A stretch of 64,000 nucleotides of DNA from Bacteroidota bacterium (lineage in GTDB: Bacteria; Bacteroidota; Bacteroidia; Chitinophagales; Chitinophagaceae): NCBI GenBank assembly GCA_025363385.1, contig JANYEA010000123.1, positions 1 to 64,000 of the forward strand, read 5' to 3'. The stretch's first letter is position 1; each line of letters opens with the position of its first letter. Position numbers and translations under genes: made by a program. The notes under the pieces are model-generated. The model was given only the letters and a program-made list of their open reading frames with translations, was not told where the DNA came from and did not search any database. Below, one piece after another: positions 1-9,036 of this stretch.

Positions 1-62
1 GTCTGAAACCTTTTCGAAAACTCTATGGCGTTTATTCCCTTAAACATAACTAAATTATTTAG

Positions 63-325
63 ACACAAAATACTAAATATATTAGTCATTACAAAGCCTT
101 TATTTTATCTTCGAGAATTAAATACCTAATCCTATTAATTATTATAGCAGGAAATATCGGTTTATTTAAAGGTCAAAATAAATATTATGCATTGCCAATA
201 TTTTTTCTTTTAATTGGTGCTCATATTATTTTATCCATTAAATATAAATTAGCGGATAGATGGCTTTTCTTTATTTATTTGAGTATAGCATTTGTTTTAA
301 TAATGCTTAGATTATTTATTTTGTA
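63..325 (+). pseudogene. Possible remnant or frameshifted small membrane protein (no in-frame ATG near its start)
   Basis: Open frame ...YLILLIIIAGNIGLFKGQNKYYALPIFFLLIGAHIILSIKYKLADRWLFFIYLSIAFVLIMLRLFIL* with strongly hydrophobic stretches. It is preceded by an overlapping ATG ORF (25..129) in another frame. Confidence 0.3.
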
Positions 326-340
326 AGTTTAATATGACTG

Positions 341-388
341 AAAATAATGTATTACCCTAGGCTGAAGCCTAGGGTAATACATTATTTT
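341..388. repeat. Perfect inverted repeat, 23-bp arms, 2-nt centre
   Basis: aaaataatgtattaccctaggct / ga / agcctagggtaatacattatttt. Confidence 0.95.
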
Positions 389-399
389 GCAAATCGTGC

Positions 400-473
400 T
401 TTAGCCCATAGGCTGAGTTATTAACTTAATTATGGTAGAATTAAATTGGAGCAAACACAACGTATGGGCTAAA
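400..473. repeat. Inverted repeat tttagcccata ... tatgggctaaa (11-bp arms)
   Basis: Arms at 400-410 and 463-473, exact reverse complements. Confidence 0.85.
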
Positions 474-494
474 TCCCAAATTCTTTTGAACTCT

Positions 495-522
495 TTAACC
501 CCAGCTTAGAAGCTGAGGTTAA
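495..522. repeat. Inverted repeat ttaaccccagctt / aagctgaggttaa (13-bp arms, one mismatch)
   Basis: Arms at 495-507 and 510-522. Confidence 0.85.
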
Positions 523-538
523 TTTCACTTACAACTCC

Positions 539-1024
539 TCACTTTTTATTTTTACTTTTTTGAACATCCCAAATGATCTCCAAATGATGCCTTGAGTGTA
601 TCGCCAAAAATTTAATCATTTGTTTGAACTTAAGGTTACCCAAACCTGGATGTTTGAAAAACAGTTTCGGATCCATACGATGTAGTTCTGCAAGTTTGTT
701 TTTTGCAGTAGTAATAAGTTCTGATAAACTTTCTATTGTATAATCATCTTTAGGAATTACAGATTTTGGAGCTTTCGCAACCCCTCTGGGAATTTTATTT
801 TTAGTGAATACTACAAGTCTTTTTAAATTAAACGACCAGGTATAATCTTTAGGATCTGATTTTGAAGTGGTATCTATAATACCAATAAAAACAAGTAGCG
901 AATGGTTGATATGCCATCCAATATTTGATGAAGAAATAGAAGGATTTATTTTTTCAAAATCTGGTATAGTTTCTTCCATCTGAGTTAAGATCTTTTCTAA
1001 AGCTGAAGTGTTGATAGCATTCAT
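539..1024 (-). CDS. DinB/DUF1569-like protein
   Basis: 161-aa ORF; GWHINHSLL and HSRHHLEIIWDV resemble DinB-like helical bundle motifs. Confidence 0.6.
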   Translation of the reverse strand: MNAINTSALEKILTQMEETIPDFEKINPSISSSNIGWHINHSLLVFIGIIDTTSKSDPKDYTWSFNLKRLVVFTKNKIPRGVAKAPKSVIPKDDYTIESLSELITTAKNKLAELHRMDPKLFFKHPGLGNLKFKQMIKFLAIHSRHHLEIIWDVQKSKNKK

Positions 1025-1133
1025 AAAATAGTTTTAATGGAACAAGGAATACACGGATATAAAGGACTTACAAGGTTTTTAAATATAAGTACTAAATCCT
1101 TTTAAATCCTTTTCTTTGTGCCAAAATAAAACG

Positions 1134-1700
1134 ATGCGCAAGGTATTTGTGTGGTTATTTAAGTGGAAGGGTTGGAAGATGGATGTAAATCTTCCCACTA
1201 ATTTCGATCGATGTGTAGTGATTGCAGCTCCGCATACATCTAACTGGGATTTTTTATATAGTCTCGCTGTTTTTTTTCATTTCAAATTACCCGTTAGATA
1301 TTTAGCAAAGAAGGAATTATTCAGATGGCCAATCAAAGGCATCATGGAAAGAACAGGTGGTATGCCTGTTTATCGCTATTCAAAAAATAATTTGGTAGAT
1401 GATATGATTCAGTTGTTTGCAAACAATGAGCAACTAATGCTAGCTATTCCGGCAGAAGGTACCAGGAGCAGGGTGAAAAAATGGAAAACGGGCTTTTACC
1501 ATGTTGCGTTGGGTGCTAAAGTTCCAATTTTACTGGGTTATCTTGATTATAAGAATAAAATAGCAGGATTTGGACCGTTAATCAATTTAACGGGTGATCC
1601 AATTAAAGATGCTGAACAAATCAAGAATTTTTATAGAAGTATTGCAGGAAAATTTCCGGAAAAATTTAATATAGAGGGACTGGTTCTTACAGCTAATTAG
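1134..1700 (+). CDS. 1-acyl-sn-glycerol-3-phosphate acyltransferase-like (PlsC family)
   Basis: AAPHTSNWDF (HxxxxD-type box), PAEGTRSRVKKWKTGFYHVA. First ATG at 1134; the ORF track starts at a TTG. Confidence 0.8.
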   Translation: MRKVFVWLFKWKGWKMDVNLPTNFDRCVVIAAPHTSNWDFLYSLAVFFHFKLPVRYLAKKELFRWPIKGIMERTGGMPVYRYSKNNLVDDMIQLFANNEQLMLAIPAEGTRSRVKKWKTGFYHVALGAKVPILLGYLDYKNKIAGFGPLINLTGDPIKDAEQIKNFYRSIAGKFPEKFNIEGLVLTAN

Positions 1701-2088
1701 CCGCTTCTGTAATCATTTCGATCATGGCGGTTTTGTTGATGGGTTTTTCTACAAATCCGTATACATATTCATGGATCCAATCTTTATCAAAGTCCAATGC
1801 ACTACTACCACTCAAAACAATCGTCTTAATATTTTTATACTTTTCTGGATTTGCAGACATCAACTGGATAACTTCATAACCATCTAAATCTGGCATGTGT
1901 AAATCAAGCAAAAGGATAATTGGCTTGCCTTTGAAGCGTTCGAATAGTTCCAGTAAATCTTGACCATTAGCAGCTTCTACAATGGGCAAATGCAATTCCC
2001 GGAAATGAATATTTAATAGCAATCGATGAATGGGATCATCATCCGCTATAATCAAAGTATATTCTAATAATCTTTCCAAATTGTCCAT
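1693..2088 (-). CDS. Single-domain response regulator (REC)
   Basis: IIADDDPIHR, LLLDLHMPDLDGYEV, GFVEKP: receiver hallmarks, no output domain. Confidence 0.85.
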   Translation of the reverse strand: MDNLERLLEYTLIIADDDPIHRLLLNIHFRELHLPIVEAANGQDLLELFERFKGKPIILLLDLHMPDLDGYEVIQLMSANPEKYKNIKTIVLSGSSALDFDKDWIHEYVYGFVEKPINKTAMIEMITEAAN

Positions 2089-2141
2089 ATCGCTTCTTAG
2101 GGGAAACGAAAATAACTTAAAATAACAATTTTTACTAATTT

Positions 2142-2900
2142 CTATTTCTTCCGCCTGGTAGAGGGAGAAAAACCGTATAAGGCCTTATAACATTTAGTAA
2201 AATAGGAAACAGAATTGAAACCCATAGTCATTGAGATCTCTTTAATAGGCAAATCTGTACTAGACAATAATAAATTGGCCTTTTCCAGTCTTCTATTCAG
2301 GATGTAACGATTAGGGGGCATTTTATAGGCTTTCTTCACAATTCTCTCGAATGTGCTTACGCTCAGGTTAAGACGTTGTGATATTTCATGTATAGAAAGA
2401 TCTGCGTCTTTTAGTAAGATCTCTTCGATAATTTTTTCAAATTCCTGTAATTGATTATTTGCAAAACCGGGATCGATATGACTACTAAGCTCCGTTTTGA
2501 TGACTTTATTTTGAATGGCAGTTCTCAATTTGATTAAACTCTCCAATTTCAAATGCAGCATTTTAACATTAAATGGCTTTACGATATAATCGTTAGCACC
2601 TAATGACAAACCAGTTTGAATTTGAGACTCTTGTCCGTAAGCAGAGATAAATATGACTGGTGTATCTAAAAATCTGTCGTCTTGTTTTAATAAACGCAAT
2701 ACGGAAAATCCATCCATAAAACCACTAAGCATAATGTCTAGGATAACCACTTTGGGTTGATGCCTTTCTACTAAAGCCAACACAGATTCTCCATTATTAG
2801 TTGAAGCAATATTATAGTATGGCTCCAATAGTTCAATAAGAGTTGACCTTAATTTTTCGTCATCTTCGACAATTAAAATATTGTTTTTTTCCAAATTCAT
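2142..2900 (-). CDS. Response regulator with AraC-type HTH output domain
   Basis: REC (ILIVEDDEKLR, VILDIMLSGFMDGFSVL, YIVKPF) plus AraC HTH (IKEISMTMGFNSVSYFTKCYKALYGFSPSTRRK). Confidence 0.88.
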   Translation of the reverse strand: MNLEKNNILIVEDDEKLRSTLIELLEPYYNIASTNNGESVLALVERHQPKVVILDIMLSGFMDGFSVLRLLKQDDRFLDTPVIFISAYGQESQIQTGLSLGANDYIVKPFNVKMLHLKLESLIKLRTAIQNKVIKTELSSHIDPGFANNQLQEFEKIIEEILLKDADLSIHEISQRLNLSVSTFERIVKKAYKMPPNRYILNRRLEKANLLLSSTDLPIKEISMTMGFNSVSYFTKCYKALYGFSPSTRRKK

Positions 2901-2910
2901 AATGTTCGTA

Positions 2911-4023
2911 TTATTCGTTTATGGGTATACTAACTTTAGTAACAATACCAGTTGGTTTATTGTTCAAAAATTCAACTTCGCCTTTCACCAGCGCAGCTAT
3001 CGATTTAGAAATATTAATCCCGATCCCTAAGCCTTGCTGTTCAAACTCCTTTTTACCAAATTGGGTAAAGGGTTTATATTCTGTTAATTCACTAGCACAG
3101 GAACGATTGCCATTATCTTCAATTGAAACCACACATTTTAAGTCTTCGGAACAAACAGAAACACGTACATGATCTCCAGTATGGGAGAATTTGAAAGCGT
3201 TATCAATTAATTCTGAAAAACATGCTTTGATCAATTCGGGGGAGAGATGAATTAATGGTTTAAATTTAAGTTGTAAAGTTAAATCATTTATTCGATGATA
3301 TTTTTTGGCTATTTCAAGAGCAATTTGCCCTACATTACTACTTAATTCTGTTCTGCTTTCTCCCTGATGTGATTGATTTACAGGATTTTGCATTTGATGC
3401 CAGGTAGTAACTTTCGTTAAAAGGCTGACGATTCTTTTTGCGCCGAATTCGATATAGTTAAGATATTCTTCTAAAAGATCCTTCTCGATAGTATCAATTT
3501 TTGATTTAATCAAATCTAAAAAGCCGATAATAGCTGTAAGGGGATTCTTAAATTCATGCATAGTAATCAGACCAATAGCTTGCTCTAACTTTTCTACACG
3601 CTTTAATTCTGGAGACAGTATTTGAGTTTTTCTTAAAAGTCTTGTTTCAATAACATGTATTACTTCATTACCGCGAACTGGCTTCACTAAATAATCATCC
3701 GCACCTTGAAGCATACCCGCCCTTATATCTGAATATTCCGATTTTGCAGTGAGGAATATAAAAGGAGTATTTCCGTTTACAGTTTCCCTGAATTGCTTGA
3801 AAAAGGTAAAACCATCCATTCTGGGCATCATGATATCACATAAAATAATATCAGGATTGAATTCCTTGCATTTTTCCAGAGCCTGAAAACCATCCATAGC
3901 CACAGCAATCTCAAATTCATGTAATTCAAGAATCTCCTGCAGTATTTCCACTAATTTAGGCTCGTCATCAACTAACAACACTTTTGTTTTGCTCACAAAT
4001 AAATTGAATTTATTTTTCGCCAC
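2911..4023 (-). CDS. Receiver-histidine kinase hybrid (REC-HisKA-HATPase)
   Basis: N-terminal REC (LLVDDEPKL, ILCDIMMPRMDG, LVKP); H-box MHEFKNPLTAIIGFL; N-box ELIDNAFKFS; G-box QGLGIGINISKSI. Confidence 0.88.
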   Translation of the reverse strand: MAKNKFNLFVSKTKVLLVDDEPKLVEILQEILELHEFEIAVAMDGFQALEKCKEFNPDIILCDIMMPRMDGFTFFKQFRETVNGNTPFIFLTAKSEYSDIRAGMLQGADDYLVKPVRGNEVIHVIETRLLRKTQILSPELKRVEKLEQAIGLITMHEFKNPLTAIIGFLDLIKSKIDTIEKDLLEEYLNYIEFGAKRIVSLLTKVTTWHQMQNPVNQSHQGESRTELSSNVGQIALEIAKKYHRINDLTLQLKFKPLIHLSPELIKACFSELIDNAFKFSHTGDHVRVSVCSEDLKCVVSIEDNGNRSCASELTEYKPFTQFGKKEFEQQGLGIGINISKSIAALVKGEVEFLNNKPTGIVTKVSIPINE

Positions 4024-4146
4024 TTCGCATGGGGGGCTACCTTGCTTGGTTAAAAAGTAAAAATAGCTGCTTATTTAGTTTGTCAATCTAACTATACGGT
4101 CTATTATTATCATTTATTTAGCAATACAAAAGACAAATAAATATAA

Positions 4147-4176
4147 ATTCGTTATATATTATCACTTATTCGTTAT
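4147..4176. repeat. Direct repeat ATTCGTTAT x2, 21 bp start-to-start
   Basis: attcgttat at 4147-4155 and 4168-4176 in the divergent intergenic region. Confidence 0.8.
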
Positions 4177-4274
4177 TGGCGATTTTAAATCAATATTTAA
4201 AGAGAATTTTACATAAGTTTCAACTAGTAGCAAAACCGCCATTTTTAAATTAAATACATTATATAATTTGCCTC

Positions 4275-6086
4275 ATGCATCAAAAGCTTGAAAAAGTTTT
4301 AGGACTCACAACACAACCCTTTGCAGTTTTTTCTGCAACTGGCACCCTACTTTTTCAAAACAAGGTTTTTGAATCGTTTTCTGAATTTCGGGTTGATGGA
4401 AAAGACTTAGATCGATCAAACTTTCTTTCACTAGCATTACAAAACTCTCAAGGATCTCCTATTGAAAAAACAATTCTGTTTCAAAGCAATGATAGATATT
4501 ATGAATTGACTGTTACTGTAGATGAAACAGATCAATCCATCTATTTAATTGGTAATGATATCACCGAATTTAAATTCCTTGAAAAAAGAATTGAAACCAT
4601 TGGCAACCAGTTATATATTATGGTTAACAATAGTGAGCACTGCTTATTGATGGAAGATGAAAATCGAAGGATTGTATTTACCAATCAAAAATTCATCGAC
4701 CTATTTGGGATTCCAGCATCACCTGAACAAATGATTGGAGCAGACTGCTCTGAATCAGCCGAACAGAGTAAATCCTTTTTCAAAAATCCAGATCATTTTG
4801 TTTCGAGAATCGATACTTTATTAAGAAATAGATTACAACACGAAAAAGAGATTTTAGAAACGGTAACTAATAAATTTCTGGAGCGCAATTATTATCCCAT
4901 TTTTATCAATAATAAATATAGCGGACATTTATGGTCGTATAAGGATATTACTTCTGAAATTGAGTTAAAAAAAAGGATTGAAGTACAACGGAATTTCTAC
5001 CAATCTATCTTAAATAATTTACCTGCGGATATTGCAGTATTTGATAAAAACCACACATATATATTTGTAAATAAATATGCTATTAAAAATCAGGAACTGC
5101 GTGAATGGATTATCGGAAAGAGAGATGAAGACTACGCAGCTTTTAGAAACAAGCCAAAAACATTAGTCGATATACGAAGAACCTACTTTAATGAAGCACT
5201 TGAAACAAAAAAAATAGTTTCCTGGGAAGACGAAATAAAAATTACGGAGAACGAAAGTAAATATGTACTGCGCAATTTTTATCCGATGGTTAATGATACT
5301 GGGGAGATAGAATTAGTTATTGGATATGGTATTGATATAACGAATAGAAAAAGAGTTGAAAAACAAATTATTGCTAACTTAGAGAAAGAAAAACAACTCA
5401 CTGAATCCAAATCAAATTTCATTACTACAGTTTCTCATGAGATTAGAACCCCTTTATCTATCATCAGTCTGAGTGCTGAAGCAATGGAAATGTATAGTGA
5501 AACATTACCAGAGCTTATAAAGAAAAAATTTGAAGGGAAATTAATTCAAATTGAATCTGAAGTAGAAAGATTAACCAATATCATTAGCGAAGTAATTACA
5601 ATAGAAAAAATAGAGTCCGGTGCTTTCTCATTAATAAAACAGGCTTTTGATTTTAAAGAATTTATCAAAACACTTGTAGATAGGCAATCAAACATACAAG
5701 AAGACGGTAGAAAAGCATCTCTGCGCATTAGTGGTAAAGAGCAATTAATTTCGGCTGATAAATTGAAACTAACCATTGCAATCGATAACATATTAGCAAA
5801 TGCGTTTAAATACTCCCCAAAAATGCCCGCTCCAAAAGTTGTCATTAAATACAACGCAAAAAACTTACAAATAAAAATATCCGACAATGGACTTGGGATA
5901 CCAGAGTATTATGTGCAAAAATTGTACAAATTGTTTGAGAGAGCAGAGAATGTGGCTAATATTAGAGGAACTGGTATTGGTTTATTTTTGGTAAAACAAA
6001 TCATTGAATTACACCACGGCACCATTGAATATACCCCCAATCCGGAGGGGGGAAGCCTGTTTACTATCAATTTGCCATATAAATAA
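4275..6086 (+). CDS. PAS-domain sensor histidine kinase
   Basis: PAS-like segments, H-box TVSHEIRTPLSIISLS, N-box NILANAFKYSP, G-box RGTGIGLFLVKQI. Confidence 0.9.
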   Translation: MHQKLEKVLGLTTQPFAVFSATGTLLFQNKVFESFSEFRVDGKDLDRSNFLSLALQNSQGSPIEKTILFQSNDRYYELTVTVDETDQSIYLIGNDITEFKFLEKRIETIGNQLYIMVNNSEHCLLMEDENRRIVFTNQKFIDLFGIPASPEQMIGADCSESAEQSKSFFKNPDHFVSRIDTLLRNRLQHEKEILETVTNKFLERNYYPIFINNKYSGHLWSYKDITSEIELKKRIEVQRNFYQSILNNLPADIAVFDKNHTYIFVNKYAIKNQELREWIIGKRDEDYAAFRNKPKTLVDIRRTYFNEALETKKIVSWEDEIKITENESKYVLRNFYPMVNDTGEIELVIGYGIDITNRKRVEKQIIANLEKEKQLTESKSNFITTVSHEIRTPLSIISLSAEAMEMYSETLPELIKKKFEGKLIQIESEVERLTNIISEVITIEKIESGAFSLIKQAFDFKEFIKTLVDRQSNIQEDGRKASLRISGKEQLISADKLKLTIAIDNILANAFKYSPKMPAPKVVIKYNAKNLQIKISDNGLGIPEYYVQKLYKLFERAENVANIRGTGIGLFLVKQIIELHHGTIEYTPNPEGGSLFTINLPYK

Positions 6087-6087
6087 A

Positions 6088-6110
6088 AAGCCGCCAAAAA
6101 ATGGCGGCTT
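6088..6110 (+). terminator. Hairpin after the PAS histidine kinase gene
   Basis: aagccgcca aaaaa tggcggctt; weak T tract. Confidence 0.5.
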
Positions 6111-6373
6111 ATAGCAAGCAAGCTTAGGTTTCCCAATAAATTGGTTTAGAGACTATTACAAGCAATCGTTAGTAGTTTGCTAAAATAATAGTTTCATTTT
6201 AACTAGCAAAGTGTATGTGTATTTTATACACGTTCATTAATTTACCATGAAAGCCTCTGAATTTTTGTGTAAAATTTAAGCGTGTTGGTTAAACAGAAAA
6301 CTAACATTATTTTATAAAAGAAGAATTTCTAATTCTAAGTTCATTTCTTAGGTTTGTACAAAGTCCTGATCCC

Positions 6374-6970
6374 ATGCGAATTACCCTATTTATCCTTGCG
6401 GCATTCCTACATGTGAATTTCCTGTCGGCCCAAAATGCTGACACCAATTTGGATAAAGGGAAATTTAAAAAGGAAAACATTTTTTTGGGAACAGGGATAA
6501 ACCTGGGTATTGCTAATAAATCTTTCAATGTTGGTTTAAACCCAGAAATTGGTTATAGTATTACCAAATGGCTGGATGCCGGAATCACATTTAATCTAAA
6601 TTATTATTCTCAAAACCCTTACGATTTTAGCACTATCAAATATCAGAACCTTAGTTATGGGGCAGGAAGTTTTTTAAGAATCTGGCCTGTAAGTTTTTTC
6701 CATATACAGGTTCAGCCTGAATTTAACTGGATCAATTCCACACAAAAAAATATGGCCAATAACAACACCCTGAAATATAGTTATAGTGCTGGTAGCCTAT
6801 TAGTAGGAATTGGTTATGGATCTCGTTTTATTGGCAATCGATATAGCTATGTAACATTAATGATGGATGTATTACAAGATAAAAATTCACCTTATCGTGA
6901 TATCTACAATGATCCTATTCCAGTATTTAAAGCAGGCTTTGGGATGTTTCTTAAACCAAGCAAGAAATAA
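6374..6970 (+). CDS. Secreted/outer-membrane beta-barrel-like hypothetical protein
   Basis: Signal peptide MRITLFILAAFLHVNFLSAQ; alternating beta-strand pattern; TAGGTTTG -7-like element at 6349-6356. Confidence 0.55.
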   Translation: MRITLFILAAFLHVNFLSAQNADTNLDKGKFKKENIFLGTGINLGIANKSFNVGLNPEIGYSITKWLDAGITFNLNYYSQNPYDFSTIKYQNLSYGAGSFLRIWPVSFFHIQVQPEFNWINSTQKNMANNNTLKYSYSAGSLLVGIGYGSRFIGNRYSYVTLMMDVLQDKNSPYRDIYNDPIPVFKAGFGMFLKPSKK

Positions 6971-7490
6971 TTTCTTCAGGGCTTTTACAAACTATCAATC
7001 TTTCTTGCCAATTTTCGTATAAAAAACCTTGATGAAACATAGTTTCAATATGTGCAATCAAGTGTGTATAAAATCCATTCGAATTCAATAGTACTATCTT
7101 CTTATCATGAATATTCAGAGTATTCCAGGTAAGCATTTCAAACATTTCATCGAGTGTACCATTACCGCCAGGTAAAATCACTGCTGCATCACATAATTCA
7201 TACATCATTTTTTTTCGAATATGCATGTCTTTTACCACAATCAATTCCGTAATATTCTCATGCCCTGCTTCCCAGCCAATTAATATTTCAGGGATAATTC
7301 CAACTACCTTTCCACCACTACCCATCACAGCGTTTGCTACTGCTCCCATCAATCCTTTATTACCACCTCCATAAACCAGGCTAATATTATTTTCTGCCAT
7401 CATTTTTCCCAATTGGGTTGCATGATCCTCAAAAAGATGATCCATACCCGATTTCGAACCACAAAAAACCGCAAAGCTCTTAACTTTCAT
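6951..7490 (-). CDS. LOG family (TIGR00730-type) protein
   Basis: VYGGGNKGLMGAVANAV and ILPGGNGTLDEMFE motifs. Confidence 0.9.
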   Translation of the reverse strand: MKVKSFAVFCGSKSGMDHLFEDHATQLGKMMAENNISLVYGGGNKGLMGAVANAVMGSGGKVVGIIPEILIGWEAGHENITELIVVKDMHIRKKMMYELCDAAVILPGGNGTLDEMFEMLTWNTLNIHDKKIVLLNSNGFYTHLIAHIETMFHQGFLYENWQERLIVCKSPEEIISCLV

Positions 7491-7567
7491 ACCCCTAAAT
7501 TTACAACTGAAAATTAGCTGAATTATTTTTACTAGTTTTCAATTTCTTTACAGTTAACTATTACTTT

Positions 7568-9022
7568 ATGTCGCCAGTGCTACTTTTTTCTTTTGTAATC
7601 ATTTATTTCTTAATTCTATTAGCTGTTGCATGGTTTACAGGAAAAAATAGTACCAATGAATCATTTTTTATTGGCAATAAAAGTAGTAACTGGATGCTTG
7701 TGGCATTTGGGATGGTTGGTACATCATTAAGCGGTGTAACATTTGTCAGTGTTCCGGGTAATATTGCTAAAGAAGGTTTTGCCTACTTTCAAGTTACCAT
7801 TGGTTATATCATCGGCTATGCAATGATCGCATATGTTTTGTTACCTCTTTACTATCGATTAAATCTTACTTCCATTTATAATTATTTAATGACACGTCTT
7901 GGTTTTAAATCATACAAAACCGGTGCGTCATTTTTTATTCTTTCAAGAATTCTTGGCGCTACAGCACGTTTATATTTAGTAGTAAACATTTTACAAGACG
8001 CCATTCTCAATAGTTTTGGAGTTCCTTTCTGGGCTACCACACTCATCATCTTATCCATGATACTTTTATACACTTTTGAAGGCGGTGTAAAAACAATCGT
8101 ATGGACAGATACCTTACAAACAAGCTGCATGTTATTGGGCTTGATTATTTGTGTGGTTTACATTTTAAGTGATTTGCATTTGGGTTTTGCAGGAAGTATA
8201 GAAGCAATGTCTCAAAAAGGATATTCAAAAATTTTCTTTACTGAACCTATGGACAGACTGTATTTTATTAAACAAATTCTGGCAGGAGCTTTTATTACGG
8301 TAACGATGACAGGAATGGATCAGGAAATGATGCAAAAGAATATCTCTGTAAAAAATTTAAAAGACTCACAAAAAAATGTGATATCAATGTCTTTGGTGCT
8401 TGCTTTCTCCATTTTGATTTTTTTGTACCTGGGTGGTTTATTATATCTCTTTGCAGGTCAGAAAGGGATTACTGAAACAGGTGACAAACTATTTCCTGCT
8501 ATTGCATTGCACCATATGCCTGCATTTGTTTCTGTAATCTTTATTATAGCACTCATTTCTGCCTTATTCCCTAGTGCAGATGGAGCTATTACAGCACTTA
8601 CATCTACATTTTGTATCGATATATTGGGCATGCAAAGAAACAGTTCACTAACCGATTTAAAAAAGAAAAAGATTCGCCAAAGAGTACACTTATCATTCGC
8701 TTTAGTATTTTTGTTATTTGTACTCATATTTAAACAAGTAAATAGTGCCAGTATGATTTCAGTAATCCTAAAAGTTGCTAGTTATACTTATGGACCTATT
8801 TTGGGTTTGTTTTCATTCGGTATTTTATTAAAGCGCCAGGTTACAGACAAACTAGTACCAATCGTTTGTTTGGCAGCTCCTTTGGTTTGTTTTGTAATAG
8901 ATTATAATCAGGATAGCTTATTAAGGGGTTTTAAATTAGGTCCTGAATTGCTGATTGTAAATGGTTTGATCACTTTTTTAGGGCTTTTGCTTGTGTCGAA
9001 GCCTCAAACAGTCAAAGAATAG
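7568..9022 (+). CDS. Sodium:solute symporter family transporter
   Basis: 484 aa, multiple TM helices; SSF-type motifs (ESFFIGNKSSNWMLVAFGMVGTSLSGVTFVSVPG). Confidence 0.88.
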   Translation: MSPVLLFSFVIIYFLILLAVAWFTGKNSTNESFFIGNKSSNWMLVAFGMVGTSLSGVTFVSVPGNIAKEGFAYFQVTIGYIIGYAMIAYVLLPLYYRLNLTSIYNYLMTRLGFKSYKTGASFFILSRILGATARLYLVVNILQDAILNSFGVPFWATTLIILSMILLYTFEGGVKTIVWTDTLQTSCMLLGLIICVVYILSDLHLGFAGSIEAMSQKGYSKIFFTEPMDRLYFIKQILAGAFITVTMTGMDQEMMQKNISVKNLKDSQKNVISMSLVLAFSILIFLYLGGLLYLFAGQKGITETGDKLFPAIALHHMPAFVSVIFIIALISALFPSADGAITALTSTFCIDILGMQRNSSLTDLKKKKIRQRVHLSFALVFLLFVLIFKQVNSASMISVILKVASYTYGPILGLFSFGILLKRQVTDKLVPIVCLAAPLVCFVIDYNQDSLLRGFKLGPELLIVNGLITFLGLLLVSKPQTVKE

Positions 9023-9036
9023 ATTAATTTCGCCCG

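Noticed and set aside
2904-2924. ATTCGTTTAT near the REC-AraC start as a third operator copy
   Set aside because: Inexact match that overlaps the 3' end of the neighbouring kinase coding sequence; likely chance.
4024-4274. TATAATTTG just before the PAS kinase ATG as a promoter
   Set aside because: Differs from TAnnTTTG by one missing position and lies too close to the ATG to assign confidently.
5546-5887. 113-aa minus-strand ORF inside the PAS kinase gene
   Set aside because: Antisense to HisKA/HATPase coding sequence; no independent support.
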